From assembly GCF_001570545.1 (NCBI RefSeq), contig NZ_BBXD01000014.1, forward strand, positions 124,001 through 188,000: a DNA stretch of 64,000 bases. The letters are read 5' to 3'. Both the position numbers and the translations under genes were made by a program. Below the pieces are notes generated by a model that was given only the letters and a program-made list of their open reading frames with translations, was not told the origin of the DNA and did no database searches. Source of the DNA: Herbidospora mongoliensis. GTDB taxonomy: Bacteria > Actinomycetota > Actinomycetes > Streptosporangiales > Streptosporangiaceae. Below are positions 39,919-48,715 of this stretch, in pieces. Position 1 is the stretch's first letter, and the number at the start of each line of letters is the position of its first letter.

Positions 39919-39949
39919 GTTCCCTCACGCCCTCTCAGCGCCATGCGCA

Positions 39950-39959
39950 AAAACGTTTT
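39950..39959. promoter_or_regulatory. LacI-type operator of the rhamnose operon
   Basis: AAAACGTTTT is a perfect CG-centred palindrome, the core of LacI-family sites. It lies upstream of the ATPase gene and, by a possible -35 CGTCAA (40003-40008, minus strand), within the operon leader, where bound repressor could block transcription. Confidence 0.7.
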
Positions 39960-40034
39960 AACAAATCTTGTCTGGAGGAACGTAGAAGTAACATGAGGGA
40001 CGCGTCAAGGGTGCGGTTTTGTGATCGTGATGCC

Positions 40035-40048
40035 TTGACACGTTTCAA
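40035..40048. promoter_or_regulatory. LacI-type operator overlapping the regulator promoter
   Basis: TTGACACGTTTCAA is a near-palindrome (TTGA/TCAA arms, ACGTTT core). Its left half is a consensus -35 TTGACA, with CACAGT about 18 bp downstream as -10. This fits autoregulation of the LacI gene. Confidence 0.68.
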
Positions 40049-40107
40049 TCCGAGCCGCCACAGTGTGGCGAGCATCGCCGCTCTACTCAGTCCTTGTGAG
40101 GTCACTC

Positions 40108-41130
40108 ATGCCAAGATCCGGAACCGGTTCGCGTGACGTGACGGTCGGCATCAAAGAGGTCGCCCACCAGGCGGGAGTCTCTCCGGGGACCGTGTCCAAC
40201 GTGCTGAACCGGCCCGAGCGGGTCGCCCCCGACACGCGGGCCCGGGTCCAGCGGGTGATCGAGGAGCTGGGGTTCGTCCGCAACGGCTCGGCGTCCAGCC
40301 TCCGGGCCGGCCACGGCCGCATCGTGGGCCTGATGCTGCTCGATCTGGGCAACCCGTTCTTCGCCGAGGTCGCCCGGGGCGTCGAGGACCTGATGAGCGA
40401 ACGCGACTACGGCGTGATCCTGTGCGGATCGGCCAGCCAGGTGGGTCGCGAGGAACGCAACATGCGGATGCTGGCCGAACAGCAGGTCCGCGGCGTCCTC
40501 GTCACCCCCGTGAGCGACAACCGGGGGAGCCTGGCGCTGCTGCGGGAACGGGGCATCCCCACGGTCATGCTCGACCATCCGGCGACGCGCGGCGATCAGT
40601 GCTCGGTCACCGTCGACGACGTGACCGGCGGCCGGTTGGCCGTCGCCCATCTGCTGGAAGGCGGGGCCCGTGACATCGTGTTCCTCGGCGGCCCGCTGAC
40701 CATCCGGCAGAACGCCGACAGGCGGGAAGGCGCGCTCCGGGCGATGCGTGAGGCGGGCACGGGCGTCCTGCGTGACGTGATCGTCGAGGAGATGACCTCC
40801 CGCGCCGGTCACGAGGCGGCCGAGCGGCTACTCGCCGAACTCCCCGACGCGGTCTTCTGCGCCAACGACCTGCTCGCCATGGGAGTGCTGCGCGTCTTCC
40901 TCCAGCAAGGGGTCCGGGTGCCGGGGCGGGTCATGGTCGTCGGCTACGACGACATCGAATACGCCCTGGCCTCGGCGGTTCCCCTGACCTCGGTCCGCCA
41001 GCCCCCCTACAAGCTCGGCCGGATCGCCGCCGAGTTGCTGCTCGACGAGTGCGACAACCCGGGTGACCACGCCCATCAGCAGATCATGTTCCAGCCCGAA
41101 CTGATCGTCCGGGAGTCGACGACCCGATGA
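40108..41130 (+). CDS. LacI family regulator of rhamnose utilisation, 340 aa
   Basis: The N-terminal HTH with hinge reads IKEVAHQAGVSPGTVSNVLN then RPERVAPDTRARVQRVIEEL. The PBP-like sensor follows (IVGLMLLDLGNPFFAEVARG, DAVFCANDLLAMGVLR, VVGYDDIEYA). TGAGG sits 6 bases before the ATG chosen; a GTG at 40063 would overlap the -10. Its stop overlaps the rhamnulokinase start as ATGA. With CG-centred operators at three rhamnose promoters it is the probable repressor, released by rhamnose or a catabolite. Confidence 0.93.
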   Translation: MPRSGTGSRDVTVGIKEVAHQAGVSPGTVSNVLNRPERVAPDTRARVQRVIEELGFVRNGSASSLRAGHGRIVGLMLLDLGNPFFAEVARGVEDLMSERDYGVILCGSASQVGREERNMRMLAEQQVRGVLVTPVSDNRGSLALLRERGIPTVMLDHPATRGDQCSVTVDDVTGGRLAVAHLLEGGARDIVFLGGPLTIRQNADRREGALRAMREAGTGVLRDVIVEEMTSRAGHEAAERLLAELPDAVFCANDLLAMGVLRVFLQQGVRVPGRVMVVGYDDIEYALASAVPLTSVRQPPYKLGRIAAELLLDECDNPGDHAHQQIMFQPELIVRESTTR

Positions 41131-42521
41131 ACGCCACCATCGCCGCGATCGATCTCGGCGCCTCCAGCGGCCGCGTCCTCACCGCGCGGGTCGCTGACGA
41201 CCACCTGGACATCACCGGGATCCATCGGTTCCCGAACCGACCCGTCCGGGTCGCCGGAACGCTGCACTGGGACATCCTCGGGCTCTACGGCGACGTACTG
41301 GATGGTCTGCGGCCTCAGCTCGATTCGATCGGCATCGATTCCTGGGCGGTCGACTACGGCCTGCTCGATCGTGACGGACGGCTGATCGGCAATCCGGTCC
41401 ACTATCGCGACGATCGCACGACCCCGGTCATCGATCGGGTGCACGGTCGCGTCTCGCCACAACGGCTCTACCAGGTCAGCGGCCTGCAGTTCCTCCCCTT
41501 CAACACCCTCTACCAACTGGCCGCCGAACCCTTCCTGGAGCGGGCCGGCACCCTCCTGCTGATCCCCGATCTGATCTCCTTCTGGCTGACCGGAGAGCGG
41601 GGCGCGGAGCAGACCAACGCCTCCACCACGGGTTTGTACGACGCGAGCCGTGGGGTCTGGTCAGACGAACTGATCGAGGCGTTATCGCTCCCACGCGGCA
41701 TCTTCCCTGCGATCCGCGCCCCCGGGGCACCCGCCGGTGTCTTCGACGGAACCCCCGTCACCACCGTGGCCTCCCACGACACCGCCTCCGCCATCGCCGC
41801 GGTCCCCGCGACCGGCCCGAACTTCGCCTACATCTCCTGCGGCACGTGGTCGCTCGCCGGAGTGGAGACGACCGCGCCGATCCTCACCGAGGCCGGACGC
41901 GCCGCGAACTTCACCAACGAGACCGGCGTCGACGGGACCATCCGCTATCTCCGCAACGTCATGGGCCTCTGGCTGCTGTCGGAGTCTCTGCGCGCCTGGG
42001 GACTGGCCCCCGCCGAACTCGGCGCGCTCATCGAGGGTGCCGCCGCATCGCCCGCGCTGCGCAGCGTCGTCGACCCCAACGACCCGGCCTTCCTGCCCCC
42101 CGGCGACATGCCTTCCCGCATCGCCCGGCTCTGCGCCGACACGGGCCAGCCCGTTCCCGGGACCAAGGCGGAGGTCGTCCGCTGCGTGCTGGACAGCCTC
42201 GCCCTCGGTCACCGGAACGCGATCCGGCAGGCCCTCGCGCTGTCCGGACAACGGGCCGACGTCATCCACATCGTCGGAGGCGGCGCCCAGAACGCGCTGC
42301 TCTGCCAACTGACCGCCGACGCCACGGGCATCCCCGTCGTCGCCGGCCCCGTCGAGGCGACCGCCCTCGGAAACATCGGCATCCAGGCCCGGTCGCTCGG
42401 TCTCATCCCCAGCCTGCCCGCCCTGCGATCTCTCGTCGCCGCGACACAGCCACTGCACCACTACGAACCGCAGGGTTTCGCCGCCTCCTGGAGCGACGCC
42501 GCCGACCGTCTCACAACCTGA
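41127..42521 (+). CDS. rhaB: Rhamnulokinase, 464 aa
   Basis: A FGGY/ASKHA sugar kinase: AAIDLGASSGRVLTARV is the phosphate-1 motif of RhaB, with IGIDSWAVDYGLLD, the substrate-site ASHDTASAIAAVP, ISCGTWSLAG (phosphate 2) and HIVGGGAQNALLCQLTAD (adenosine motif). It phosphorylates L-rhamnulose to rhamnulose 1-phosphate for the aldolase. It is co-transcribed with the LacI regulator, separate from the importer-isomerase-aldolase operon across the divergent promoter. Confidence 0.96.
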   Translation: MNATIAAIDLGASSGRVLTARVADDHLDITGIHRFPNRPVRVAGTLHWDILGLYGDVLDGLRPQLDSIGIDSWAVDYGLLDRDGRLIGNPVHYRDDRTTPVIDRVHGRVSPQRLYQVSGLQFLPFNTLYQLAAEPFLERAGTLLLIPDLISFWLTGERGAEQTNASTTGLYDASRGVWSDELIEALSLPRGIFPAIRAPGAPAGVFDGTPVTTVASHDTASAIAAVPATGPNFAYISCGTWSLAGVETTAPILTEAGRAANFTNETGVDGTIRYLRNVMGLWLLSESLRAWGLAPAELGALIEGAAASPALRSVVDPNDPAFLPPGDMPSRIARLCADTGQPVPGTKAEVVRCVLDSLALGHRNAIRQALALSGQRADVIHIVGGGAQNALLCQLTADATGIPVVAGPVEATALGNIGIQARSLGLIPSLPALRSLVAATQPLHHYEPQGFAASWSDAADRLTT

Positions 42522-42539
42522 TTCTCTCGTTCGGCCATT

Positions 42540-42568
42540 CCATTCGGCAATTGTCATTCGCCGAATGG
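42540..42568 (+). terminator. Hairpin after rhaB
   Basis: CCATTCGGC (42540-42548) pairs exactly with GCCGAATGG (42560-42568), 11-nt loop, no U-tract. It separates rhaB from the rhamnosidase promoter. Confidence 0.55.
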
Positions 42569-42595
42569 CGCTTTGGCATGCCCTGATTTCACGGG

Positions 42596-42644
42596 AAACG
42601 TTTATAAATTCAGTCTTGACGCTCGCCAATGAAACATTTAGGTT
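42596..42644 (+). promoter_or_regulatory. Rhamnosidase promoter with LacI operator
   Basis: AAACGTTT (42596-42603) is a CG-centred palindrome like those at the other rhamnose promoters. It is followed by TTGACG (42616-42621), exactly 17 bp, then TAGGTT (42639-42644). Transcription should start near 42651, which favours the ATG at 42686 for the rhamnosidase. Confidence 0.68.
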
Positions 42645-42685
42645 AATTGATGAACCTGTTAAAACGATTTAATACTGGATGGGAA

Positions 42686-45600
42686 ATGCCAGTGAAAAGA
42701 AGCTCCCGGCGCACCTTGGCGATGAGCTTGGCCATCGCCGTGGTCGCGCCGTTCATGGCCACGAACGGACCTGCCGGCGCCGCCGTTCCCGGAGGAAACG
42801 TCGAAGTCCAGCGCCTCGGCGTCGACGGGCGTCACGACAATCCTTTGGGATTGGACGATGTGCAGCCCGTCTTCAGCTGGCAGTTCGCCGAGACCTCTCA
42901 GGCCCGCTCGCACGCCTGCTACCAGCCGGGAGCGGTGGTCGCGTGTCCCGGTGACAAGCAGACGGCCTACGAGGTGCAGGCGGCCGAGTCGGCGGCGAAG
43001 CTGGCCGCCGGTGACCTGATCTGGACCTCGGGCCGGGTGGCGAGCGCCGACCAGCGGGTCATCTTCAAGGGAACCCTCCACTCGCGGCAGTCCGTCGTCT
43101 GGCGGGTGAAGGTCTGGGACGCCGGCGAGCAGGAGTCGGCGTGGTCGGCGCCGGCCCGGTGGACCGTGGGTCTGCTCGAGCAGAGCGACTGGGGCACCGC
43201 CCGCTGGATCGACTACCCCGACCGCGTCGAGTCGCAGTCGCTGCCGATCTTCGCGCGCCAGTTCCAGATTCCGGCGGACAAGCAGGTCGCCGACGCTCGC
43301 CTCTACCTGTCGGGTGTCGGTCTGCACCACGCCACGGTCAACCGGGACGAGGTGTCCGACGAGGTCCTGGCGCCGGGCAACAACAACTACCAGCTGTCGA
43401 GCGAATACCGCACCTACGACATCACCGAGTCGCTCCGGCCCGGCGACAACACCATCGGTGTGGAGCTGGGCAACGGCCCCGCCTACGTCCGTCGTAGCGT
43501 GACCAACGCGGCGGTCGGCCGGACCTCTCCCTACTCCTGGTGGCAGAGCCAGCCCAAGGGGAACGGCACGCTGGCGGACGGCGTCGCGGTCGGCGCGACG
43601 AACGTCAAGGTCGACAGCGTCGCCAACTACCACGTCGGCGGGACGATCAACGTCGACACCGGCCAGGGCGGCGACCGCCTGGAGTCGCGGACGATCACCC
43701 AGATCGGCACCGCCGGAGCCGCCGGCACCGGCATCACCTTCACCCCGGCTCTGTCCATCGCCCATGCGACCGGCGCCAAGGTGACCGGCTCGGGCAACAA
43801 CATCGCGGCCAGCGACGCGTCCGCCGGCGCGGCCGTGACGCCGCGCCTCATCGGCCGGGTCGAGATCGCCTACACCGACGGCACCTCCGACACGATCGTC
43901 ACCGACCGGTCGTGGCGCACCGCGCTGGGCCCGCTGGTCACCGACGCCTGGTATTCGGGCTCGGACTACGACGCCCGCAAGGAGCAGCCGGGCTGGGACA
44001 AGCCCGGATCGAACCTGACCGCGACGGCCAAGCGCCGCGACGGCTCGCCCACCGGCTGGACCAGCGCAGGGATCGCCCCGCCGCCGAACCTCGCGACCAA
44101 GCTCGTCGCCCGGACCGCCGACCCCGTCCGTGAGCAGGAGACGTTCAAGCCGGTCTCGGTGACCAACCCCGTACCGGGAACCTGGGTCTTCGACTTCGGC
44201 CAGAACATCGTCGGATGGCCGAAGCTCAACCTGGGGCAGGTGCCCGCGGGCACCACCGTGAAGATGCTGCCGGCGGAGTCGCTGAACGCCGACGGCACCG
44301 TCAACCAGGCCTCGCTCATGGGCGGCGGCACCTCGCGCGGCACCAACCTCTTCAACACCTACACCGCCCACGGCGCGGCCACGGGCGAGACCTGGCACCC
44401 CGACTTCAACTACTTCGGCATGCAGTGGGTCCAGGTCACCGGCCTGCCCGAGGGCCACACCCCCACGGCGGACCTGGTCACCGGTGTCCGCCTGCAGGCC
44501 GACACCGCCGTCGTTGGCGAGTTCACCAGCTCCGACGCGCGGGTCAACCGCATCCACAAGATGGCCAACTACTCCTTCGCCTCGAACATCATGTCGGTCT
44601 TCACCGACTGCCCCGGCAGGGAGAAGCTCTCCTACCCCGCCGACTACACGATGCCGATGGGGTCCATCCACCGGAACTTCGAGCTCAACGCCTTCATGCG
44701 GACGACGATGCGCCACCTCGTCGAAGGCCAGTCCGTCGCCGACACCTCCATGGCCGGAAACGTGGCCCTGAAGACGCCGGTCTACGACTGGGGCTACACC
44801 GGCCAGTTCGGTGACGAGATCAACTGGGGCAACGCGATCATCCTGGTCCCGAGCATGCTCTACGAGTACTACGGCGACACTCGGACGATGGCGCGGTACT
44901 ACCCGCAGATGGTGAGGTTCGTCGACTACATCCAGCGCCAGAAGGTCGGCACCGGCGCGAACGCGAACATCGTCAACGCCGCCCTCGCCGACTGGGTCTC
45001 CGCGGAGCAGACCTCGGGCCGGATCACCGGCACCTGGGGCTACTACATCATGATCACCAAGATGGCGGAGATGGCCCAGGTCATCGGTAACACCGCCGAC
45101 GTGACGAAGTGGACCCAGCTCGCCGCCGACATCAAGACCTCCTTCAACCAGGCGTTCTTCAACGACTCCCTGGGCCGCTACACCGCCAATGGCAACGCCG
45201 GCACCACCGGCGCCACCCAGTCGGCGCAGGCCCTCGCCCTCGACGCGGGTCTGGTGCCCGAGGACAAGCGGGAAAGCGTCCTGAACGCCCTGGTCGAGCT
45301 CGTCTACGCCTTCCACCCGAGCGGTGACGGCCCGCACTTCAGCGGCGGCACCATCGGCATGGCCCCGACCGTCCGGGCCCTGATGAACGGAAACCGCGAC
45401 GACGTGCTGTGGGACCTCATCCAGGAGGACGAGCAGCCCAGCTACGGCTTCTTCATGGAGTCGACCACCGCCAACCCCGGCGGCATGACGACCATGGGCG
45501 AGCGCTGGAACCGGGGCGACTCCAAGAACCACATGATCCTCGCCCAGATCGAGGAGTGGTTCCACTCCGGCCTGGCCGGCATCCAGGCGGCCCCCGGGTC

Positions 45601-45892
45601 GATCGCTTACCGCAAGCTCGTGATCCAGCCGAAGCCGGTGGGCGACCTGGTGAGCGCCGAGGGCAGCTACCTGACGCCGCACGGCCTCACCAAGAGCTCC
45701 TGGACCAAGGAAGACGGCCGGTTCAAGCTGAAGGTGACGATCCCGTCGAACACGACGGCGGAGATCCGGGTGCCGAAGACCGCCCACCAGACGGTCATCG
45801 CGCCGCCGCGGGCGACCTTCGTCAAGGCGGAAGGCGGCTACGCCGTCTACGCGGTTCCGTCCGGCGACGACTTCGTTTTCATCACGAATTAG
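42686..45892 (+). CDS. Secreted alpha-L-rhamnosidase, GH78, 1068 aa
   Basis: The N-terminus is a long signal peptide (PVKRSSRRTLAMSLAIAVVA, ending PAGAA). The N-terminal beta domains include QPVFSWQFAETS and RWTVGLLEQSDW. The catalytic (alpha/alpha)6 barrel holds FTDCPGREKLSYPADY, the acid-residue motif of GH78, and FFMESTTANPGGMTTMGERW. An inserted beta segment (about residues 290-390; GATNVKVDSVANYHVGG) interrupts the usual N-terminal domain. It removes terminal rhamnose from plant polysaccharides or glycosides for the importer. ATG at 42650 is an alternative start, but the promoter leaves it no leader. Confidence 0.94.
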   Translation: MPVKRSSRRTLAMSLAIAVVAPFMATNGPAGAAVPGGNVEVQRLGVDGRHDNPLGLDDVQPVFSWQFAETSQARSHACYQPGAVVACPGDKQTAYEVQAAESAAKLAAGDLIWTSGRVASADQRVIFKGTLHSRQSVVWRVKVWDAGEQESAWSAPARWTVGLLEQSDWGTARWIDYPDRVESQSLPIFARQFQIPADKQVADARLYLSGVGLHHATVNRDEVSDEVLAPGNNNYQLSSEYRTYDITESLRPGDNTIGVELGNGPAYVRRSVTNAAVGRTSPYSWWQSQPKGNGTLADGVAVGATNVKVDSVANYHVGGTINVDTGQGGDRLESRTITQIGTAGAAGTGITFTPALSIAHATGAKVTGSGNNIAASDASAGAAVTPRLIGRVEIAYTDGTSDTIVTDRSWRTALGPLVTDAWYSGSDYDARKEQPGWDKPGSNLTATAKRRDGSPTGWTSAGIAPPPNLATKLVARTADPVREQETFKPVSVTNPVPGTWVFDFGQNIVGWPKLNLGQVPAGTTVKMLPAESLNADGTVNQASLMGGGTSRGTNLFNTYTAHGAATGETWHPDFNYFGMQWVQVTGLPEGHTPTADLVTGVRLQADTAVVGEFTSSDARVNRIHKMANYSFASNIMSVFTDCPGREKLSYPADYTMPMGSIHRNFELNAFMRTTMRHLVEGQSVADTSMAGNVALKTPVYDWGYTGQFGDEINWGNAIILVPSMLYEYYGDTRTMARYYPQMVRFVDYIQRQKVGTGANANIVNAALADWVSAEQTSGRITGTWGYYIMITKMAEMAQVIGNTADVTKWTQLAADIKTSFNQAFFNDSLGRYTANGNAGTTGATQSAQALALDAGLVPEDKRESVLNALVELVYAFHPSGDGPHFSGGTIGMAPTVRALMNGNRDDVLWDLIQEDEQPSYGFFMESTTANPGGMTTMGERWNRGDSKNHMILAQIEEWFHSGLAGIQAAPGSIAYRKLVIQPKPVGDLVSAEGSYLTPHGLTKSSWTKEDGRFKLKVTIPSNTTAEIRVPKTAHQTVIAPPRATFVKAEGGYAVYAVPSGDDFVFITN

Positions 45893-45908
45893 GACGCAAG
45901 CTCTAAAT

Positions 45909-45949
45909 AAGGACAGGGTTGCCGGGAATCCGGCGACCCTGTCCTTTTT
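45909..45949 (+). terminator. Strong intrinsic terminator after the rhamnosidase
   Basis: A 17-bp stem (45909-45925 with 45930-45946, one G-U pair) has a GAAT loop and runs into a T tract (45944-45949). This is the best rho-independent terminator in the window. Confidence 0.93.
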
Positions 45950-46027
45950 GGAATCGGGAAAAGATTTTCACGTTTCACGTTTCTCTTCATAGGGGTGTTT
46001 CTGACCCCGTATGGCCAAACTGGCAAT

Positions 46028-47185
46028 ATGAAGAAGCCCAAGCAGCAGAACGTCCCGCATCCGCAGCGGAACGGCAGTGGCGGTCTCGACACCGGCCCGC
46101 GCAACATCGAGCTGGACCTGCAGAACCCCGATCTGCTCGTGCCGCCGGTGACCGACAACGGCACCCTGCCCAACATGAAGTTCTCCTTTTCGATGGCGCA
46201 CACGCGGATCGAGGAGGGCGGCTGGACCCGCGAGGTCACCCAGCGGGAGCTGCCGATCGCCACCACGCTGGCGGGGGTGGACATGAAGCTCAACCCGGGC
46301 GCCTACCGTGAGCTGCACTGGCACAAGGAGGCCGAGTGGGCCTACGTGATCGAGGGAAGTTGCCGGATCGGCGCGGTCGACCAGGAGGGCCGCAACTTCC
46401 TCGACGACGTGCGCAAGGGTGACCTGTGGTTCTTCCCCAAGGGCATTCCGCACTACATCCAGGCGCTGGACGAAGGGGTGGAGTTCCTGCTCGTCTTCGA
46501 CGACGGTTCGTTCTCGGAGAACTCCACCTTCATGATGAGCGACTTCTTCGCGCACACGCCCAAGAGCGTCCTGGCCAAGAACTTCGGCTGGACCGAAGAG
46601 CAGATGGCCCACATGCCGGAGAAGGAGAAGTACATCTTCAAGGGCGAGGTGCCGCCCCGCCTGGAGTCCGACAAGATCGTCAGCCCCATCGGCGACGTGC
46701 CCGACTGGTTCAGCCACCGGCTGCTCGCGATGGAGCCCAAGCGGTTCCGCGGCGGGTCGGTGCGGGTCGCCGACTCGACCAACTTCAAGGCGTCCACCAC
46801 CATTTCGGCGGCGCTGATCGAGATCGAGCCCGGGGCGATGAGGGAGCTGCACTGGCACCCCACCAACGACGAATGGCAGTACTACATCTCCGGGCGCGGG
46901 CGCATGGGGGTGTTCGCCAGTTCCGGGCTGGCCCGGACGTTCGACTTCCAGGCGGGAGACGTCGGCTACGTGCCCTTCGCCTACGGGCACTACATCGAGA
47001 ACCTCGGGGACGAACCGCTGGTCTTCCTGGAGATGTTCCGCCACCCGCGATTCGAGGACATCTCGGCCATGCAGTGGATGGCGAACCTGCCGCCGCAGGT
47101 CAGCGCGGACACGATCAACATGCCCCGGGAACTGATCGAGGCGCTGCCCAGGGACAAGCGCCCCGTCATCACCCAGAACCGGTGA
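46028..47185 (+). CDS. oxdC: Oxalate decarboxylase-like bicupin, 385 aa
   Basis: Two cupin domains each show the metal motif: ELHWHKEAEWAYVIEG with PHYIQ in the first, and ELHWHPTNDEWQYYISG with GHYIEN in the second. The lid segment is SENSTF with Glu164, which in Bacillus subtilis OxdC (SENS) determines decarboxylase rather than oxidase activity. The expected reaction is Mn-dependent conversion of oxalate to formate and CO2. No signal peptide is present at the chosen ATG, so it acts in the cytosol. The start lacks a ribosome binding site. Repeats TTTCACG-TTTCACG (45966-45979) lie upstream. No formate or oxalate genes are adjacent. Confidence 0.92.
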   Translation: MKKPKQQNVPHPQRNGSGGLDTGPRNIELDLQNPDLLVPPVTDNGTLPNMKFSFSMAHTRIEEGGWTREVTQRELPIATTLAGVDMKLNPGAYRELHWHKEAEWAYVIEGSCRIGAVDQEGRNFLDDVRKGDLWFFPKGIPHYIQALDEGVEFLLVFDDGSFSENSTFMMSDFFAHTPKSVLAKNFGWTEEQMAHMPEKEKYIFKGEVPPRLESDKIVSPIGDVPDWFSHRLLAMEPKRFRGGSVRVADSTNFKASTTISAALIEIEPGAMRELHWHPTNDEWQYYISGRGRMGVFASSGLARTFDFQAGDVGYVPFAYGHYIENLGDEPLVFLEMFRHPRFEDISAMQWMANLPPQVSADTINMPRELIEALPRDKRPVITQNR

Positions 47186-47199
47186 CCGCGGCCGGCGGG

Positions 47200-47568
47200 T
47201 CAGCGGGCGTCGAAGCCCGTGCGTGAGTCGAGGATGCCGACGGCGTTGTCCTCCGCCCATCCGGCCAGGGCGCGGACGACCTCCAGCAGGCTGAACCCGC
47301 GCGGGGTCAGCGCGTAGTCGACGCGCGGCGGCTTGGTGTCGTAGACGGTCCGCGTCACCAGCCCGTCTCGCTCCAGCCCGCGCAGGGTCGCGCTGAGCAT
47401 GCGCTGGGTGATGGGTTCGCTCAGCCGGCGCAGCTCGTTGAACCGCCGGGTGCCGTCACCGAGCTGGCAGATGACCACCACCGACCACTTGTCGCCGATG
47501 CGTTCGAGCACGCCGCGGATCAGGTCGCGGCCCTGTTCGCACAGGTCGTCCCTGTCCGGTTGCGCCAT
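47200..47568 (-). CDS. HxlR family transcriptional regulator, 122 aa
   Basis: Typical small winged-helix HxlR protein: VLERIGDKWSVVVICQL, GTRRFNELRRLSEPITQRML, LRGLERDGLVTRTVYDTKPP and VDYALTPRGFSLLEVVRAL. The ATG before AQPDRDD gives the family length; 48 codons upstream in frame would cross the operators and are excluded. It is divergent from an oxidoreductase pair. Two perfect repeats start 5 bp upstream of its start codon and probably mediate autoregulation. The signal is probably an electrophile or quinone. Confidence 0.93.
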   Translation of the reverse strand: MAQPDRDDLCEQGRDLIRGVLERIGDKWSVVVICQLGDGTRRFNELRRLSEPITQRMLSATLRGLERDGLVTRTVYDTKPPRVDYALTPRGFSLLEVVRALAGWAEDNAVGILDSRTGFDAR

Positions 47569-47572
47569 GCGC

Positions 47573-47693
47573 CGAGTATACGAAGCGAGTATACGAAAGG
47601 TACCTGGTTCCCTTCCGGGTGGTTCTCCCGGTGATACCTGGGCACGCCGAAGTGCTCTCTTGCCGCTTTCGTACCGCGATGCGAAGGTACGAA
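47573..47693. promoter_or_regulatory. HxlR operators in the divergent promoter
   Basis: CGAGTATACGAA occurs twice in tandem (47573-47584, 47586-47597). A separate perfect inverted repeat TTCGTACC-N10-GGTACGAA lies at 47668-47693 near the oxidoreductase start. The shared GTAT/TACGAA core suggests one regulator at both ends of the gap. Confidence 0.68.
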
Positions 47694-47737
47694 TGACGCA
47701 CTTGGTATCCAAAGAGAACCGTCAAGGAGCTGGGACT

Positions 47738-48691
47738 TTGCGAGCGATCGGTATGTACGCATTCGGCGGGCCCGACGTCCTGCGGGTCGTCGACCTGCCG
47801 GAACCTCATGCCGGGCCGGGCCAGGTCCGGGTGCGGGTGCACGCGGCGGCGGTGAACCCGGCGGACACGCTGCTGCGCTCCGGCGGGCTGGCCCACGCGT
47901 TCGCGGGGGTGCCGGGGCCGTACGTGCCCGGGATGGACATCGCCGGTGTGATCGACGAGATCGGCCCGGACACCGAGACCGGGTTGTCCCCGGGCGACCC
48001 GGTGATGGCGATGGTGCTGCCGATCGGCCCGGCCGCGGGCGGCTACGCCGAATATGTGGTGCTCCCGGCGGGATGGGTCGTCCACGCGCCGGCGGGCACC
48101 GATCACGCGGCGGCCTCGACGCTGCCGATGAACGGGCTCACGGCCCTGCTCGCGCTCGACCGGCTGGACCTGGCCCCCGGCTCGGTCCTGGCGGTGATCG
48201 GGGCCGCCGGGACACTCGGCGGATACCTGGTCCAGCTGGCCCGGCACGCGGGTCTGACCGTGGTGGCCGACGCCGCGCCGGGCGACGAGGCTTTGGTCCG
48301 CCGGTCCGGCGCGGCCGAGGTCGTGCCCAGGGGGCCCGGCGTCGCGGAACGCCTCCGCGCCCTCCGTCCGGACGGGGTGGACGCGGTCGCCGACCCGGCG
48401 CTGGCCGGGCCCGGCCTCCTCGACGCGCTCCGCGACGGCGGCGTCTACGCCCAGTTCCGCGGCGGTGACGAACCCGGCGGCCATGAGTTCAGCGGCGACG
48501 GCAGGGTGCGGAGGGTGTTCGTCCCCGACTACGCCGGACGGACCGACAAACTCCGCCAGATCGGCGGGCTCGCGGAGGCGGGCGTGCTCATCCCGAGCGT
48601 CGCGGCGACCCTCCCCGCCGCCGAGGCGGCCGACGCGCACCGGCGGCTGGAGTCCGGCGGCGTGCGTGGGCGTCTCGTCCTCACTTTCTGA
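47738..48691 (+). CDS. NADP-dependent quinone oxidoreductase-like MDR enzyme, 317 aa
   Basis: A zinc-independent medium-chain dehydrogenase: AAAVNPADTLLRSGG, VPGMDIAGVIDEIG, NGLTALLALDRL and the NADPH motif IGAAGTLGGYLVQLARHAG. The catalytic-zinc cysteine and histidine ligands are absent, as in QOR-type reductases. TTG is the chosen start because AAGGAG (47724-47729) precedes it by 8 bases; ATG 15 bases later is an alternative. The divergent HxlR gene probably represses it. An SDR gene follows 24 bp downstream, so the two enzymes likely act on related carbonyl or quinone substrates. Confidence 0.9.
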   Translation: MRAIGMYAFGGPDVLRVVDLPEPHAGPGQVRVRVHAAAVNPADTLLRSGGLAHAFAGVPGPYVPGMDIAGVIDEIGPDTETGLSPGDPVMAMVLPIGPAAGGYAEYVVLPAGWVVHAPAGTDHAAASTLPMNGLTALLALDRLDLAPGSVLAVIGAAGTLGGYLVQLARHAGLTVVADAAPGDEALVRRSGAAEVVPRGPGVAERLRALRPDGVDAVADPALAGPGLLDALRDGGVYAQFRGGDEPGGHEFSGDGRVRRVFVPDYAGRTDKLRQIGGLAEAGVLIPSVAATLPAAEAADAHRRLESGGVRGRLVLTF

Positions 48692-48715
48692 TCCATACGA
48701 GTACAAGGAGTAGTC

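Noticed and set aside
42659-45787. Minus-strand open frame of 1042 codons
   Set aside because: Antisense shadow of the GH78 rhamnosidase; Arg/Gly/Val/Asp-rich without any domain.
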